A stretch of 64,000 nt of DNA, from NCBI RefSeq assembly GCF_009695585.1, contig NZ_VUNR01000003.1:123138-187137 (forward strand). The letters run 5' to 3'. Positions 16,934 through 26,157 of this stretch are shown piece after piece. The notes under the pieces were generated by a model that did no database searches, was not told where the DNA came from, and saw only the letters and a program-made list of their open reading frames with translations. Numbering within the stretch: the first letter of the stretch is position 1; every line of letters begins with the position of its first letter. A program made the position numbers and the translations under genes. Source of the stretch: Anaerovibrio slackiae. GTDB lineage: Bacteria > Bacillota > Negativicutes > Selenomonadales > Selenomonadaceae.

Positions 16934-18538
16934 ATGAAAATAAACAATAACATGGCAGCGATGTTTGCCTTAAATAGGCTTAACCGCAATAACAATAAGC
17001 TGGGCAAGGCGGCGAAAAAGGCTGCTTCGGGCATGAGGATAAATTCAGCCGGGGATGATGCCTCAGGCTACAGCATATCGGAAAAAATGTGTGTGCAGCT
17101 GCGGGCATTATCGCAGAATATCGAGAATATGCAGACAGGGCGCAGTATGATGGCCATTGCAGAGGGCGGTATTCAGGAGATTATTGAAAACCTGCGCTAT
17201 ATAAAGGAAAAGGCGATTAATGCTGCTAATGATACCAATACGGACAAGGATAGGGCAATTATCCAAAAAGAAGTTGACCAGAGGTTGAATCAGATTGACG
17301 ATATAGCTGCTCAGACCAACTATAATGGCAAATATTTGCTCAATGGTGACTACAAACAAATAAAGCCCCATGCTCAGTCAGCCATTGTGGCAGATGGCAG
17401 GGATAGCAAAATTCGTCAAAACACGGTGACAAATCTGCTGGGTGCTTTTTCTGTTGTGGGTTCTACCATGGCAGCTGGTGGCGGCAATATCTTTGGCTAT
17501 TATGACCCGCCGGATTCGTCGGATTGGAAGGAGCTGACAGCCACGCATAGCTTCACCGCTACCGATACTGCCAGGGATGCCAAGGCTGACGGCAAGTTGA
17601 AGGTGGATTTTTCTGCGGCAACAGTGTCAGGGGGAGCTGTGTCTTATCCCCAGAGTTTTGATGGGCAGGGCTTTGCCATAGGCTGTACGGCGTGTGAATC
17701 CTTTGTGAACATTATTTTTGATGCCACGAAATCCGTTGGCGAGTCTTCGGTGGAATTTGCGGAGGTTTGGGCGCACGGCACGGATGCCTTAAACTCCTAT
17801 CAATATGTTATCGGTATCAAGGATGTAAATGATGCCCAGGGGCTGGCCAAGGCCTTTTATGATGGCGTAACTGCGGCCAATAACAACAATGGGTCCGGTT
17901 ATACGCAGAATGTGGCAGGAGAGGCGTATCTGGGCTATCCCTGGGGATGGACCCACAATATGCGCCTGTCCTATGATGCTGCCGACGGTTCCTGTTATCT
18001 CACTCGCGAGGTTGGCAACAATTATGATGCGAATTATGGCACAATCACCAATTATGACTGGCTGTTTTATGACAAAGGTTCAATCGTATCAGAGGTGATG
18101 TCCTTGGAGGGGGACGATACGGCAGGCAGTGGTGCGCATCAGTTCCCTGGCCTGGTTATTCAGTCCGGTCAGCGAGCTTCTGACAATACTCGGTTTTTCA
18201 TTAATGATATGCATACCAGGAAGCTGGGGATTGCAGATTTGCAGCTGACTACCCGGCACAAGGCTGTCAATGCTATTGGCAAGATAGATACCGCTATTCG
18301 GCATGCTCTTGATGAAAATACCCGTATTGGTGCTTATCAGGCACGTTTGCAGGAAACGGAAGCCAATCTGGTTATTGGCAATGAAAATACCACGGCGGCA
18401 GAGTCAGTTATCCGGGATGCGGATATGGCGAAAACCATGATGGAGTATGCCAAATACAATATACTGCAGCAGGCATCCCAGTCCATGCTGGCTCAGGCAA
18501 ATCAGACACCAAGTGGGGTACTGAGCCTGTTGCAGTGA
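16934..18538 (+). CDS. fliC: Flagellin, second copy
   Basis: About 534 residues. The N-terminus MKINNNMAAMFALNRLNRNN, the SGMRINSAGDDASGYSISEKM block and the C-terminal AAESVIRDADMAKTMMEYAK and QASQSMLAQANQ blocks are typical, with roughly 280 variable residues in the middle. The central domain shares short blocks with the first flagellin (for example DGQGFAIGCTACESFVNI against DGLGFSFDCGGCDQFVTV), so the two are paralogues with diverged surfaces. ATG 16934 follows GGGAGGG by about six bases. No clear sigma-28 promoter is visible just upstream, so it may be co-transcribed with the preceding glycosyltransferase. Confidence 0.95.
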   Translation: MKINNNMAAMFALNRLNRNNNKLGKAAKKAASGMRINSAGDDASGYSISEKMCVQLRALSQNIENMQTGRSMMAIAEGGIQEIIENLRYIKEKAINAANDTNTDKDRAIIQKEVDQRLNQIDDIAAQTNYNGKYLLNGDYKQIKPHAQSAIVADGRDSKIRQNTVTNLLGAFSVVGSTMAAGGGNIFGYYDPPDSSDWKELTATHSFTATDTARDAKADGKLKVDFSAATVSGGAVSYPQSFDGQGFAIGCTACESFVNIIFDATKSVGESSVEFAEVWAHGTDALNSYQYVIGIKDVNDAQGLAKAFYDGVTAANNNNGSGYTQNVAGEAYLGYPWGWTHNMRLSYDAADGSCYLTREVGNNYDANYGTITNYDWLFYDKGSIVSEVMSLEGDDTAGSGAHQFPGLVIQSGQRASDNTRFFINDMHTRKLGIADLQLTTRHKAVNAIGKIDTAIRHALDENTRIGAYQARLQETEANLVIGNENTTAAESVIRDADMAKTMMEYAKYNILQQASQSMLAQANQTPSGVLSLLQ

Positions 18539-18545
18539 TTTTTAG

Positions 18546-18574
18546 ACGCACATTCTATATGGATGTGCGTTTTG
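18546..18574 (+). terminator. Rho-independent terminator of flagellin 2
   Basis: A perfect 8-bp stem ACGCACAT/ATGTGCGT (18546-18553 with 18563-18570) and 9-base loop are followed by a short T run, directly after the flagellin stop. Confidence 0.75.
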
Positions 18575-18628
18575 TGATATAATGGATTTGTGTGAAATAT
18601 CTGGCTGATAGGAAGGCGGGTGACGCTA

Positions 18629-20326
18629 ATGGCAAGGGCGATAGCTGTTGGTGAGCAGGATTTTGTCAAGATTCGGGAAAACGATTACTTTTATATCGAT
18701 AAAACAGGCTTTATTGCTGATTGGTGGCGTGGTGCGGACAATACCACGGCTGTCATGCGGCCGCGACGTTTTGGCAAGACATTGAATATGAGCATGATGC
18801 GGGCATTTTTTTCTGTGGAGTACCAGGGCAGGGGTGCTGAGCTGTTTGGCGGGCTGAAGGTATGGCAGGATGAAGCCATGCGTAGGCTGCAGGGCACATA
18901 TCCTGTGATATTTGTTAGTTTTGCCGGGCAGAAAGCGGATAATTATGCGGATATGATGCAGAGCATGAGGATGCTTGTTGCGGACATTTTCAAGGATTAT
19001 GATTTTCTCATCAAGGATGATGTGGATTTTATGGATGACTCAGATAGGGAGTTTTATCGGAAAATTCGCTGGGAGGAGGGGAATATTGCAGTTGCCCTGC
19101 ATAAATTATCCAAATGGCTGCGGCAGTATTATGGCAAGAAGGTTATTATTCTGCTGGACGAGTATGATACGCCTATGCATGAGGCCTTTGCAGGGGGATA
19201 TTGGGCGGAGCTGTCAGGCTTTATGCGGCAGTTTTTCAATGCTACCTTTAAGACCAACGAAAATATGGAACGGGCCCTGATGACAGGTATTACCAGGGTG
19301 GCCAAGGAATCAATTTTTTCGGATTTAAATCATCTGGTGATTGTCACCGTGCAGTCCGATGATTATGCTGATGCCTTTGGCTTTACGGAGCAGGAAGTGT
19401 TTGCTGCTATGGACGAATACGGGCTGGCAGACAAGGCTATCGTGAAGCAGTGGTATGATGGCTTCACCATTGGCAGTCACCATGACATATATAATACATG
19501 GTCAATAATCAATTATCTGGACAGGAAGGGCAGGCTGGAATGCTATTGGGCAAATAGCAGCGGCAATGGACTGGTAAGCCAGCTGCTGCAGTCCGGCTCG
19601 GCGGAGCTGAAAAAGCAGTTTGAGGTGTTGCTGCAGGGGAACAGCCTTGAAGCGGAGATAGAGGATCAGGTAGTTTTTGTGGATTTAAATGACAGTATAT
19701 CCTCTGTCTGGTCGTTGTTTTTGGCCAGTGGCTATCTTACCGGGGAAAAGATAAAGCTGCTGGAGGAAGGGCATTTTCTTTGCAGGCTGCGGATTACCAA
19801 CAAGGAAACCAGGATTATGTTTGAAAGACTGGTGAGCAGATGGTTCAGGCGGCGTGGTGAAGAATACTATAATGAGTTTATCAGGTATATGCTGCAGGGC
19901 AATGTACAGGCAATGAATGACTATATGAACAGGATAGCGTTGTATACATTCAGCAGCTTTGATGCCGGGCGGCATCCGTCAGAGGAAACAGAGCCGGAAC
20001 GTTTTTATCATGGGTTTGTGCTGGGGCTGATGGTGGATTTAAAGGACAGGTATGTGATTACCTCCAATCGGGAAAGCGGCTATGGCAGATATGATGTTAT
20101 GCTGGAGCCAAGGCATGCTGATGTGGATGCCGCTATCATCTTGGAATTTAAGGTTTTTGATAAATATGGTGAGAAATCTTTGGAGGAAACAGTTCAGTCC
20201 GCCCTGCAGCAGATTGAGGAAAAGCAGTATGCTGCCGCCTTGGAAGCGAAGGGAATTGCTGCCAATCGCATCAGGAAGTATGGCTTTGCCTTTGAAGGGA
20301 AAAATGTCTTGATTGGCAGCTGCTGA
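18629..20326 (+). CDS. AAA-ATPase-like / PD-(D/E)XK nuclease family protein
   Basis: About 565 residues of the AAA-ATPase-like plus PDDEXK family, common in many copies in gut anaerobes. The N-terminal signature [20 protein letters not shown] leads to a nucleotide-binding region ([15 protein letters not shown], then Walker B-like [15 protein letters not shown]). Residues ~470-560 hold a nuclease-like fold with YGRYDVML and IILEFKV. Function is unknown; proposals include toxin or defence roles. A GTG at 18620 is an alternative start to ATG 18629. It stands alone between two unrelated operons. Confidence 0.8.
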   Translation: MARAIAVGEQDFVKIRENDYFYIDKTGFIADWWRGADNTTAVMRPRRFGKTLNMSMMRAFFSVEYQGRGAELFGGLKVWQDEAMRRLQGTYPVIFVSFAGQKADNYADMMQSMRMLVADIFKDYDFLIKDDVDFMDDSDREFYRKIRWEEGNIAVALHKLSKWLRQYYGKKVIILLDEYDTPMHEAFAGGYWAELSGFMRQFFNATFKTNENMERALMTGITRVAKESIFSDLNHLVIVTVQSDDYADAFGFTEQEVFAAMDEYGLADKAIVKQWYDGFTIGSHHDIYNTWSIINYLDRKGRLECYWANSSGNGLVSQLLQSGSAELKKQFEVLLQGNSLEAEIEDQVVFVDLNDSISSVWSLFLASGYLTGEKIKLLEEGHFLCRLRITNKETRIMFERLVSRWFRRRGEEYYNEFIRYMLQGNVQAMNDYMNRIALYTFSSFDAGRHPSEETEPERFYHGFVLGLMVDLKDRYVITSNRESGYGRYDVMLEPRHADVDAAIILEFKVFDKYGEKSLEETVQSALQQIEEKQYAAALEAKGIAANRIRKYGFAFEGKNVLIGSC

Positions 20327-20391
20327 GTGTTTGGTCAGATATAGATAGGTTATCTGCACATAACTGTACATTGAATACAAACAATAATGTA

Positions 20392-20420
20392 TTGACAGTT
20401 GTAAACATGTAAACTATAAT
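20392..20420 (+). promoter_or_regulatory. Consensus sigma-70 promoter of the liv operon
   Basis: A perfect TTGACA (20392-20397), a 17-base spacer and a perfect TATAAT (20415-20420), about 100 bases before livJ. The spacer contains the direct repeat TGTAAACA/TGTAAACT, a plausible regulator-binding site because a repressor there would cover the -10. Full consensus boxes imply very high expression unless repressed. Confidence 0.8.
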
Positions 20421-20521
20421 AGTTTCATTAGCGTACAGCGGCTGAAAAGTATCTGAAATGGATAAAAACATGAAAAAGTATACTTTTCCACTGAAAATGA
20501 CTAATAATAGGAGGAATGAAT

Positions 20522-21694
20522 ATGTTTTTTAGCAAAAAGCTTCGTCTGGCAAGTGCGTTTTTGGGTGTTGCCATGCTGGGCAGCGTGTTTGCCGGCTGTG
20601 GCAGCGATGCAGGCTCCGGTGATACCATCAAGGTTGGTGCCAACATTGAGATGACCGGTAATCAGGCCAATTACGGCAAGGCCGGACTTGAGGGCCTGAA
20701 GCTGGCTATCAAGGAGGCCAATGATGCTGGCGGCATCAACGGCAAGCAGATTACCCTGGTGGAGGCTGATACCAAGTCCGAGGCTGCCGAGGCCGTAAAT
20801 GCGGCAACCAAGCTGATTTCTGATGATAAAGTAAAGGTTATTGTTGGCCCTGCCGTAACTGCCAACGTTATCGCAGAGTCCCAGGTGGCTACTGACAATA
20901 AAGTTCCTGTAATTGGCTTTGCAGCTACCAACCCTGATGTAACCGTTGAGAACGGTCAGGTTAAGCCTTTCATTTTCCGCAGCTGCTTCATTGACCCGCA
21001 GCAGGGTACCGTAATGGCTCAGTTTGCTACTCAGGAGCTGAAGGCAAAGACCGCAGTTCTGTACATCGATTCCAGCTCCGACTACTCCAAGAGCCTGGGC
21101 AAGGTGTTCAAGGAGACCTTTGAGGCTGCCGGTGGCAAGGTAGTCATGGAGGAGGCCTTCCTGGCCAAGGATCAGGACTTCAAGGCTGCCCTCACCAAGA
21201 TTAAGGGCGCCAATGCAGATGTAATCTTCGTTCCTGCTTATTATGAGGAAGTGGGCAAGATTGTAAAGCAGGCTCGCGAGATCGGCATTACCTCCGCTAT
21301 GCTGGGCACTGACGGCTGGGATGACCCGAAGGTTGCCGACATTGCCGGTGCTGCCGCTCTGAACAACACCTTCTTCTCCACCCACTACTTTGCAGAGGAC
21401 CCGGGTGCCAAGAGCTTTATTGATGCCTTCAGCAAGGAGTATGGTCATGCACCTAACGTATTCGCAGCTCTGGGCTACGATGCCGGCAAGCTGCTGGTAG
21501 ATGCCCTGAAGCGCGCTGGCAGTGATGATCCTGAGGCTATCCGCAAGGCTCTTGAGGAGACCAAGGATCTGCAGGTTGCTACCGCCAAGATTACCATGGA
21601 CTCTGCAACCCATAACCCGATTAAGGATGCTATCATTATCCAGAACGTTGATGGCAAGTATGTGTTCAAGGGCAGGATTGCTCCAAGCAAATAA
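20522..21694 (+). CDS. livJ: Branched-chain amino acid ABC transporter, substrate-binding lipoprotein
   Basis: Periplasmic binding protein of the Leu/Ile/Val-binding class (type 1 fold), about 390 residues. The signal peptide ends in a lipobox with Cys26 (LGSVFAGC), so it is a membrane-anchored lipoprotein. The mature protein starts IKVGANIEMTGNQANYGKAG and contains GPAVTANVIAESQVA and FAALGYDAGKLLVDALKRAG, all typical. ATG 20522 is seven bases after AGGAGG; the ATG at 20516 is only one base after it. Strong codon preference suggests high expression. It heads the liv operon, separated from the permeases by a hairpin. Confidence 0.93.
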   Translation: MFFSKKLRLASAFLGVAMLGSVFAGCGSDAGSGDTIKVGANIEMTGNQANYGKAGLEGLKLAIKEANDAGGINGKQITLVEADTKSEAAEAVNAATKLISDDKVKVIVGPAVTANVIAESQVATDNKVPVIGFAATNPDVTVENGQVKPFIFRSCFIDPQQGTVMAQFATQELKAKTAVLYIDSSSDYSKSLGKVFKETFEAAGGKVVMEEAFLAKDQDFKAALTKIKGANADVIFVPAYYEEVGKIVKQAREIGITSAMLGTDGWDDPKVADIAGAAALNNTFFSTHYFAEDPGAKSFIDAFSKEYGHAPNVFAALGYDAGKLLVDALKRAGSDDPEAIRKALEETKDLQVATAKITMDSATHNPIKDAIIIQNVDGKYVFKGRIAPSK

Positions 21695-21784
21695 TTTGCA
21701 GCAAATAACTTGCGGCAGAATCGGCTTTGCGGCTGATTGACTTGCAGCATAATCAGCTTTGCGGCTGATTGATTAATGACAGTT

Positions 21785-21831
21785 GAGAGGTCACGTTTAG
21801 TGCGGCGTAAGCACTTCCTGTGACCTCTTTT
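21785..21831 (+). terminator. Two-tier hairpin with T run between livJ and livH
   Basis: An outer 9-bp stem AGAGGTCAC/GTGACCTCT (21786-21794 with 21820-21828) encloses an inner stem AGTGC/GCACT, followed by TTTTCTC. It looks like an intrinsic terminator. Because livHMGF continues on the same strand, it probably acts as a partial terminator or mRNA-stabilising 3' end, making livJ mRNA more abundant than permease mRNA. Just upstream, 21718-21772 carries an imperfect duplicated GCGGCTGATTGA segment. Confidence 0.65.
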
Positions 21832-21924
21832 CTCAGTTTTTAGGATATTATTTACTTTATATTTTTAAAATTAATTTGCTTAATTAGATTGATTTGCTTA
21901 ATTAAGTTTCGCGGAGGAATTTTT

Positions 21925-22812
21925 ATGGAATTTTCTCATCAGTTTGTCCAACAGCTGATAAATGGTGTCTCCCTGGGCAGCATTTATGCACTGATTGCGT
22001 TGGGCTATACTATGATTTATGGCATTATCAAGCTGATAAACTTCGCCCATGGTGATATTTACATGGTTGGCGCCTATATCGGCTTTTTTGCCGTGACCGT
22101 TACCGGGCTGTCCATTGTACCGGCGCTGCTGATTTCCATGGTGGTGACAGCCCTTTTGGGTATGCTGGTGGAGCGGTTGGCATACAAGCCACTGCGCCAT
22201 GCGCCCCGTATTTCGGTGCTGATTACCGCCATCGGCGTGTCCTTCTTTTTGGAGTATGCCACTATGTATTTTGTTACCCCTACACCGAGGACCTTCCCGG
22301 AGGTTATGCCAAGCATTGCCTTCAACGTGGGGCCGTTTATCATTAACGGCCAGCAGATGCTGATTATGGGCATTACTCTGGTACTGATGCTGGTGCTGAC
22401 CTACATTGTCCAGAAGACCAAGCTGGGCAAGGCCATGCGGGCCGCTTCTTTTGACGTGGAGACGGCACAGCTCATGGGCATCAATGCGGACAGGGTAATC
22501 TCCTTTACCTTCTGCATCGGCTCTGCCCTGGCGGCTGCTGCCGGTGTGCTGGTAGGTGTGTATTATAACTCCATTGACCCGCTGATGGGCATCATGCCGG
22601 GCCTGAAGGCCTTTGTGGCGGCGGTGCTGGGCGGTATCGGCATCCTGCCGGGTGCTGTGGCAGGCGGCATCATCCTGGGCGTGATTGAGGCGCTGGTGTC
22701 CGGATTTATTTCCTCCACCTTCCGTGATGCGGCAGCCTTTGCGATTTTGATTCTGGTGCTGCTGTTCAAGCCATCGGGCTTGTTTGGCAAGAATACCCGT
22801 GAGAAAGTGTAG
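21925..22812 (+). CDS. livH: Branched-chain amino acid ABC transporter permease LivH
   Basis: About 295 residues with eight or so hydrophobic segments and the family motifs NGVSLGSIYALIALGYTMIYGIIKLINFAHGDIYMVGAY and AVLGGIGILPGAVAGG. It is one of two inner-membrane subunits forming the translocation path. ATG 21925 follows GCGGAGGAA by about eight bases; 12 upstream codons in frame lie before that ribosome site. The stop is ten bases before livM. Confidence 0.92.
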   Translation: MEFSHQFVQQLINGVSLGSIYALIALGYTMIYGIIKLINFAHGDIYMVGAYIGFFAVTVTGLSIVPALLISMVVTALLGMLVERLAYKPLRHAPRISVLITAIGVSFFLEYATMYFVTPTPRTFPEVMPSIAFNVGPFIINGQQMLIMGITLVLMLVLTYIVQKTKLGKAMRAASFDVETAQLMGINADRVISFTFCIGSALAAAAGVLVGVYYNSIDPLMGIMPGLKAFVAAVLGGIGILPGAVAGGIILGVIEALVSGFISSTFRDAAAFAILILVLLFKPSGLFGKNTREKV

Positions 22813-22822
22813 GTGACAGGAT

Positions 22823-23773
22823 ATGAACTTAATGCGTAAAAATGATTTAATTATGCTGGGCCTGTCACTGGTGCTGTTTGCTGTGCTGCAGGCATTGATT
22901 AGTACCCGTGTCCTCAGCTCCTTCTGGGAACTGAATCTGATTGTTATCGGCATCAACGTGATTATGGCTGCCAGCCTGAATTTGATTAACGGCTATACGG
23001 GGCAGTTTTCCCTGGGACATGCGGGCTTTATGGCGGTAGGCGCCTATACCGGCGTGGTGATGACCTCTTACTTCCACCTGCCGTTTATCGCAGCCCTGCT
23101 GGCCGGTGCCGTGCTGGCTGGTATTCTGGGCTTTCTGATTGGTTTGCCTACCCTGCGCCTCAGAGGTGACTATCTGGCGATTGCCACCCTGGGCCTGGGT
23201 GAGATTATCCGCATCGTGATAATGAACATGGATTATGTGGGGGGCGCCGCAGGCTTCAAGGGCATTATCCATCACACCAATTTTGCCTGGGTATTTATGG
23301 TGATGCTCTTTACCCTGTTCTTTATCAAAAATTTTGTTAATTCCTCCCACGGACGTGCCTGCATCGCTATCCGCGAAAATGAGATTGCGGCGGAGGCTAT
23401 GGGCATCAACACCACCAAGTACAAGGTAATGGCGTTTACTATCGGTGCCGCCTTTGCCGGTGTGGCAGGAGGCCTCTTTGCCCATAATTTCTACATCATC
23501 AATCCGGGCTCCTTTACCTTCCTGGCGTCCTTCAACTACCTGATTATGGTAGTTATGGGCGGCCTTGGCTCCATTACCGGCTCCATTGCCGGTGCCTTTG
23601 TGGTGACCTTTATTTCGGCGGCTTTGGCAGCATGGCCGGAGTTCCGCATGATTATTTATGCCCTGGCGCTGATTTTGCTGATGTTCTATCGTCCTCAGGG
23701 ATTGTTTGGCTACATGGAGGTTACCAGCATGGGTATCTTCCGCCGGATTTTCAAAAGGGGGCGTGAATCATGA
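22823..23773 (+). CDS. livM: Branched-chain amino acid ABC transporter permease LivM
   Basis: 316 residues and about nine hydrophobic segments. It has NLINGYTGQFSLGHAGFMAVGAYTG near residue 55, the cytoplasmic coupling loop GRACIAIRENEIAAEAMGIN and the C-terminal ALILLMFYRPQGLFG. It pairs with LivH to form the membrane channel. The last four bases overlap the livG start, indicating translational coupling. Confidence 0.92.
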   Translation: MNLMRKNDLIMLGLSLVLFAVLQALISTRVLSSFWELNLIVIGINVIMAASLNLINGYTGQFSLGHAGFMAVGAYTGVVMTSYFHLPFIAALLAGAVLAGILGFLIGLPTLRLRGDYLAIATLGLGEIIRIVIMNMDYVGGAAGFKGIIHHTNFAWVFMVMLFTLFFIKNFVNSSHGRACIAIRENEIAAEAMGINTTKYKVMAFTIGAAFAGVAGGLFAHNFYIINPGSFTFLASFNYLIMVVMGGLGSITGSIAGAFVVTFISAALAAWPEFRMIIYALALILLMFYRPQGLFGYMEVTSMGIFRRIFKRGRES

Positions 23774-24540
23774 GCGAGGCTTTGCTGAAGGCTGAAAATG
23801 TCTCCATCGTGTTTGGCGGCTTGAAGGCTGTTTCTGATTTTGATTTTTACATTAATAAGGGTGAGCTGGTGGGGCTGATTGGCCCTAATGGTGCAGGCAA
23901 GACTACGGCATTCAACCTGATTACCGGTGTGTACCAGCCTACTACCGGAAATATCGAGTTTAATGGCAAGAGTATTGTGGGCAGGAAGCCTTATGAGATT
24001 ACCCAGCGGGGCGTGGCCCGTACCTTCCAGAATATTCGCCTGTTTTCTGAGCTGAGCGTGCTGGACAATGTAAAGATTGCCTTTCATTCCCATGTGAAGT
24101 ACGGCCTGGCGGAGTCTGTTTTCCGTGTAGGCAGGTATTTTGGGGAGGAAAAGCAGATTGAGGAGGAAAGCCTGAAGCTTTTGAAAATCTTCAAGCTGGA
24201 CGGCAAGGCGGATGAGCAGGCCAAGAACCTGCCTTATGGCGCTCAGCGCCGCCTGGAGATTGCCCGTGCTTTGGCGGCCAAGCCGAAGCTTTTGCTTCTG
24301 GATGAGCCGGCGGCCGGCATGAATCCCCAGGAGACCAGGGAACTGATGGAGATGATCAGCTGGATACGGAAGGAATTTGGCCTGACGGTGCTGTTGATTG
24401 AGCATGACATGAGCCTGGTCATGGGCATCTGCGAGCGGATTTATGTGCTGGAGTACGGCATGATTATCGCCACCGGCACGCCACAGGAAATTCAGCGCAA
24501 TCCTGAGGTTATCAGGGCATATTTGGGCGGGGAGGCTTGA
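23770..24540 (+). CDS. livG: Branched-chain amino acid ABC transporter ATPase LivG
   Basis: 256 residues. Walker [12 protein letters not shown] near residue 40, the LivG insertion with [18 protein letters not shown], a divergent signature loop ([15 protein letters not shown]), Walker [14 protein letters not shown] and the switch histidine in [13 protein letters not shown]. It couples ATP hydrolysis to uptake together with LivF. Start ATG overlaps the livM stop. Confidence 0.93.
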   Translation: MSEALLKAENVSIVFGGLKAVSDFDFYINKGELVGLIGPNGAGKTTAFNLITGVYQPTTGNIEFNGKSIVGRKPYEITQRGVARTFQNIRLFSELSVLDNVKIAFHSHVKYGLAESVFRVGRYFGEEKQIEEESLKLLKIFKLDGKADEQAKNLPYGAQRRLEIARALAAKPKLLLLDEPAAGMNPQETRELMEMISWIRKEFGLTVLLIEHDMSLVMGICERIYVLEYGMIIATGTPQEIQRNPEVIRAYLGGEA

Positions 24541-24547
24541 TGGAACA

Positions 24548-25261
24548 ATGGGAACTATGCTAAAGATTAATGACATCAATGTCTTTTATGGGGCAATTCA
24601 CGCCATCAAGGGTGCTTCCCTGGAGGTCAACGAGGGGGAAATCGTTACCCTGATCGGTGCCAATGGTGCAGGCAAGTCTACTATCCTGCGCACCATTTCC
24701 GGCCTTTTGAAGCCCAAGGGGGGCAGCATTGAGTTTGAGGGCAGGGATATTGCCGGGCTGCCTGCCCATGAGATAGTGAAGTGCGGCATTTCCCAGGTGC
24801 CGGAGGGACGGCGGATTTTTGCGGAGATGACAGTGCTGGAAAACCTTGAGCTGGGGGCTTTTACCCGGAAGGACAAGGATGGCATCAAGGAAGATATGGA
24901 GATGGTGTTTAACCGCTTCCCACGGCTGAAGGAGCGCATCAGCCAGCTGGCAGGCACCTTGTCAGGCGGCGAGCAGCAGATGCTTGCCATGGGGCGCGCC
25001 CTCATGAGCCGTCCGCGGCTGCTGCTGCTGGATGAGCCGTCCATGGGACTGGCGCCGCTACTTATCAAGGAGATTTTTGCTATCATTCAGGATATCAACA
25101 AGGCTGGCACTACGGTGCTTTTGGTAGAGCAGAATGCCAACATGGCATTGTCTATTGCCCATCGTGCCTATGTGCTGGAGACAGGCCGTATCACCCTCAG
25201 TGGCGATGCCAAGGAGCTGGCCGCCAGCGAGGATGTCAGGAAGGCATACCTGGGCGGCTGA
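24548..25261 (+). CDS. livF: Branched-chain amino acid ABC transporter ATPase LivF
   Basis: 237 residues. Walker A GANGAGKSTILRTISG, Q-loop SQVPEGRRIFAEMTVLENL, ABC signature TLSGGEQQMLAMGRAL, Walker B LLLLDEPSMGLAP and LLVEQNANMALSIAHRAYVL are all intact. ATG 24557 (MLKINDINVFYG) is an equally possible start. It is the last gene of the operon and is followed by a strong terminator. Confidence 0.93.
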   Translation: MGTMLKINDINVFYGAIHAIKGASLEVNEGEIVTLIGANGAGKSTILRTISGLLKPKGGSIEFEGRDIAGLPAHEIVKCGISQVPEGRRIFAEMTVLENLELGAFTRKDKDGIKEDMEMVFNRFPRLKERISQLAGTLSGGEQQMLAMGRALMSRPRLLLLDEPSMGLAPLLIKEIFAIIQDINKAGTTVLLVEQNANMALSIAHRAYVLETGRITLSGDAKELAASEDVRKAYLGG

Positions 25262-25283
25262 TGTCCATACGCAACATATGAAT

Positions 25284-25331
25284 AAAAATTCCCTGAAAGC
25301 GGATGTTTATCTGCTTTCAGGGAATTTTTTT
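25284..25331. terminator. Bidirectional terminator between livF and the CBS-ACT gene
   Basis: A long stem AAATTCCCTGAAAGC/GCTTTCAGGGAATTT, extended inward by GGAT/ATCT with one wobble around a GTTT loop, followed by eight T residues on the plus strand and preceded by five A residues. It can stop transcription from both convergent genes. Confidence 0.88.
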
Positions 25332-25364
25332 TGTAAGTATGTTACGATGTAAGTACAGATGAAA

Positions 25365-26015
25365 TCAGCCGATTTTGGCCACATGGACAACGTTATATCC
25401 TTTTTCCTCAATTTTGGCGGTGATTTCCTCTACATTGTCGGCATCCACCCGGATGACGATTTCAAAGTGGCCTGCCAGGGATGCCTGCTTGCAGGTGACC
25501 ATGCTGTCGATGTTGAAGCCTGCGTCGGCGATGATGCCGGCCAGCTCCTTTACCACGCCGATTTTGTCCACTACATCCAGGGTGATGCGGGTCTTGCCGT
25601 CAGCCAGTCCCATTACATCAACGAAGGTCTTGAATACATCGGTTTCGGTGATGATGCCCACTACGGCTCCCATGCTGCTGACTACCGGCAGGCCGCTGAG
25701 CTTTTCGTTGTACATTACCAGGGCGGCTTCCTCGATGGTAGCCGTGTCAGGCAGGGAAACCACATCCTTTGCCATGATTTCAGCCACGGTAATCTTGTCC
25801 AGGAGGCTCATGATTTCGAACTTGGACAGGGTGGTGGCAGGGGACGGGGCAACCCGCATGATGTCCCGGTCGCTGATGATGCCCACCAGGCTGCCCTTTT
25901 CCACTACGGGCAGGCGGCGGATATTTCTCCTTTTCATCAGCTTGGCGGCCTCATTGACGGGGGTGGTGGGCTCTACGGTAATAGGATTTTTGGTCATGCG
26001 ATTGGCAACGAACAT
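25365..26015 (-). CDS. CBS-CBS-ACT domain regulatory protein (AcuB-like)
   Basis: 216 residues. A CBS pair occupies residues ~1-140 (MTKNPITVEPTTPVNEAAKLM, LVGIISDRDIMRV, VVSLPDTATIEEAALVMYNE, VVGIITETDVFKTF). A C-terminal ACT domain follows (TRITLDVVDKIGVVKELAGI). CBS pairs bind adenine nucleotides and ACT domains bind amino acids, so it may sense energy state and an amino acid. Convergence with livF makes a branched-chain amino-acid ligand an attractive guess only. AGAAAGGATG precedes the ATG on the minus strand. Confidence 0.85.
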   Translation of the reverse strand: MFVANRMTKNPITVEPTTPVNEAAKLMKRRNIRRLPVVEKGSLVGIISDRDIMRVAPSPATTLSKFEIMSLLDKITVAEIMAKDVVSLPDTATIEEAALVMYNEKLSGLPVVSSMGAVVGIITETDVFKTFVDVMGLADGKTRITLDVVDKIGVVKELAGIIADAGFNIDSMVTCKQASLAGHFEIVIRVDADNVEEITAKIEEKGYNVVHVAKIG

Positions 26016-26128
26016 ATATAATCATCCTTTCTGCAAAAAATCTTGTTTTATATTTACTGTATCTGCTATATGTAATAATTCGTCAAAAGAAGAAAAATTC
26101 CTGCAATGAAAAATAAATATGACGAAAA

Positions 26129-26157
26129 TTGAAGGAACTTTCTTATTGTGGTACAAT
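26129..26157 (+). promoter_or_regulatory. Probable sigma-70 promoter of pyk with a long leader
   Basis: TTGAAG (26129-26134), a 17-base spacer and TACAAT (26152-26157). The predicted start near 26164 leaves a leader of about 250 bases before pyk. The 400-base gap 26016-26415 contains no convincing gene. The leader is AT-rich, then has a GCGCACCAGCGC mini-hairpin just upstream of the pyk ribosome site; no known riboswitch is recognisable. Confidence 0.5.
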
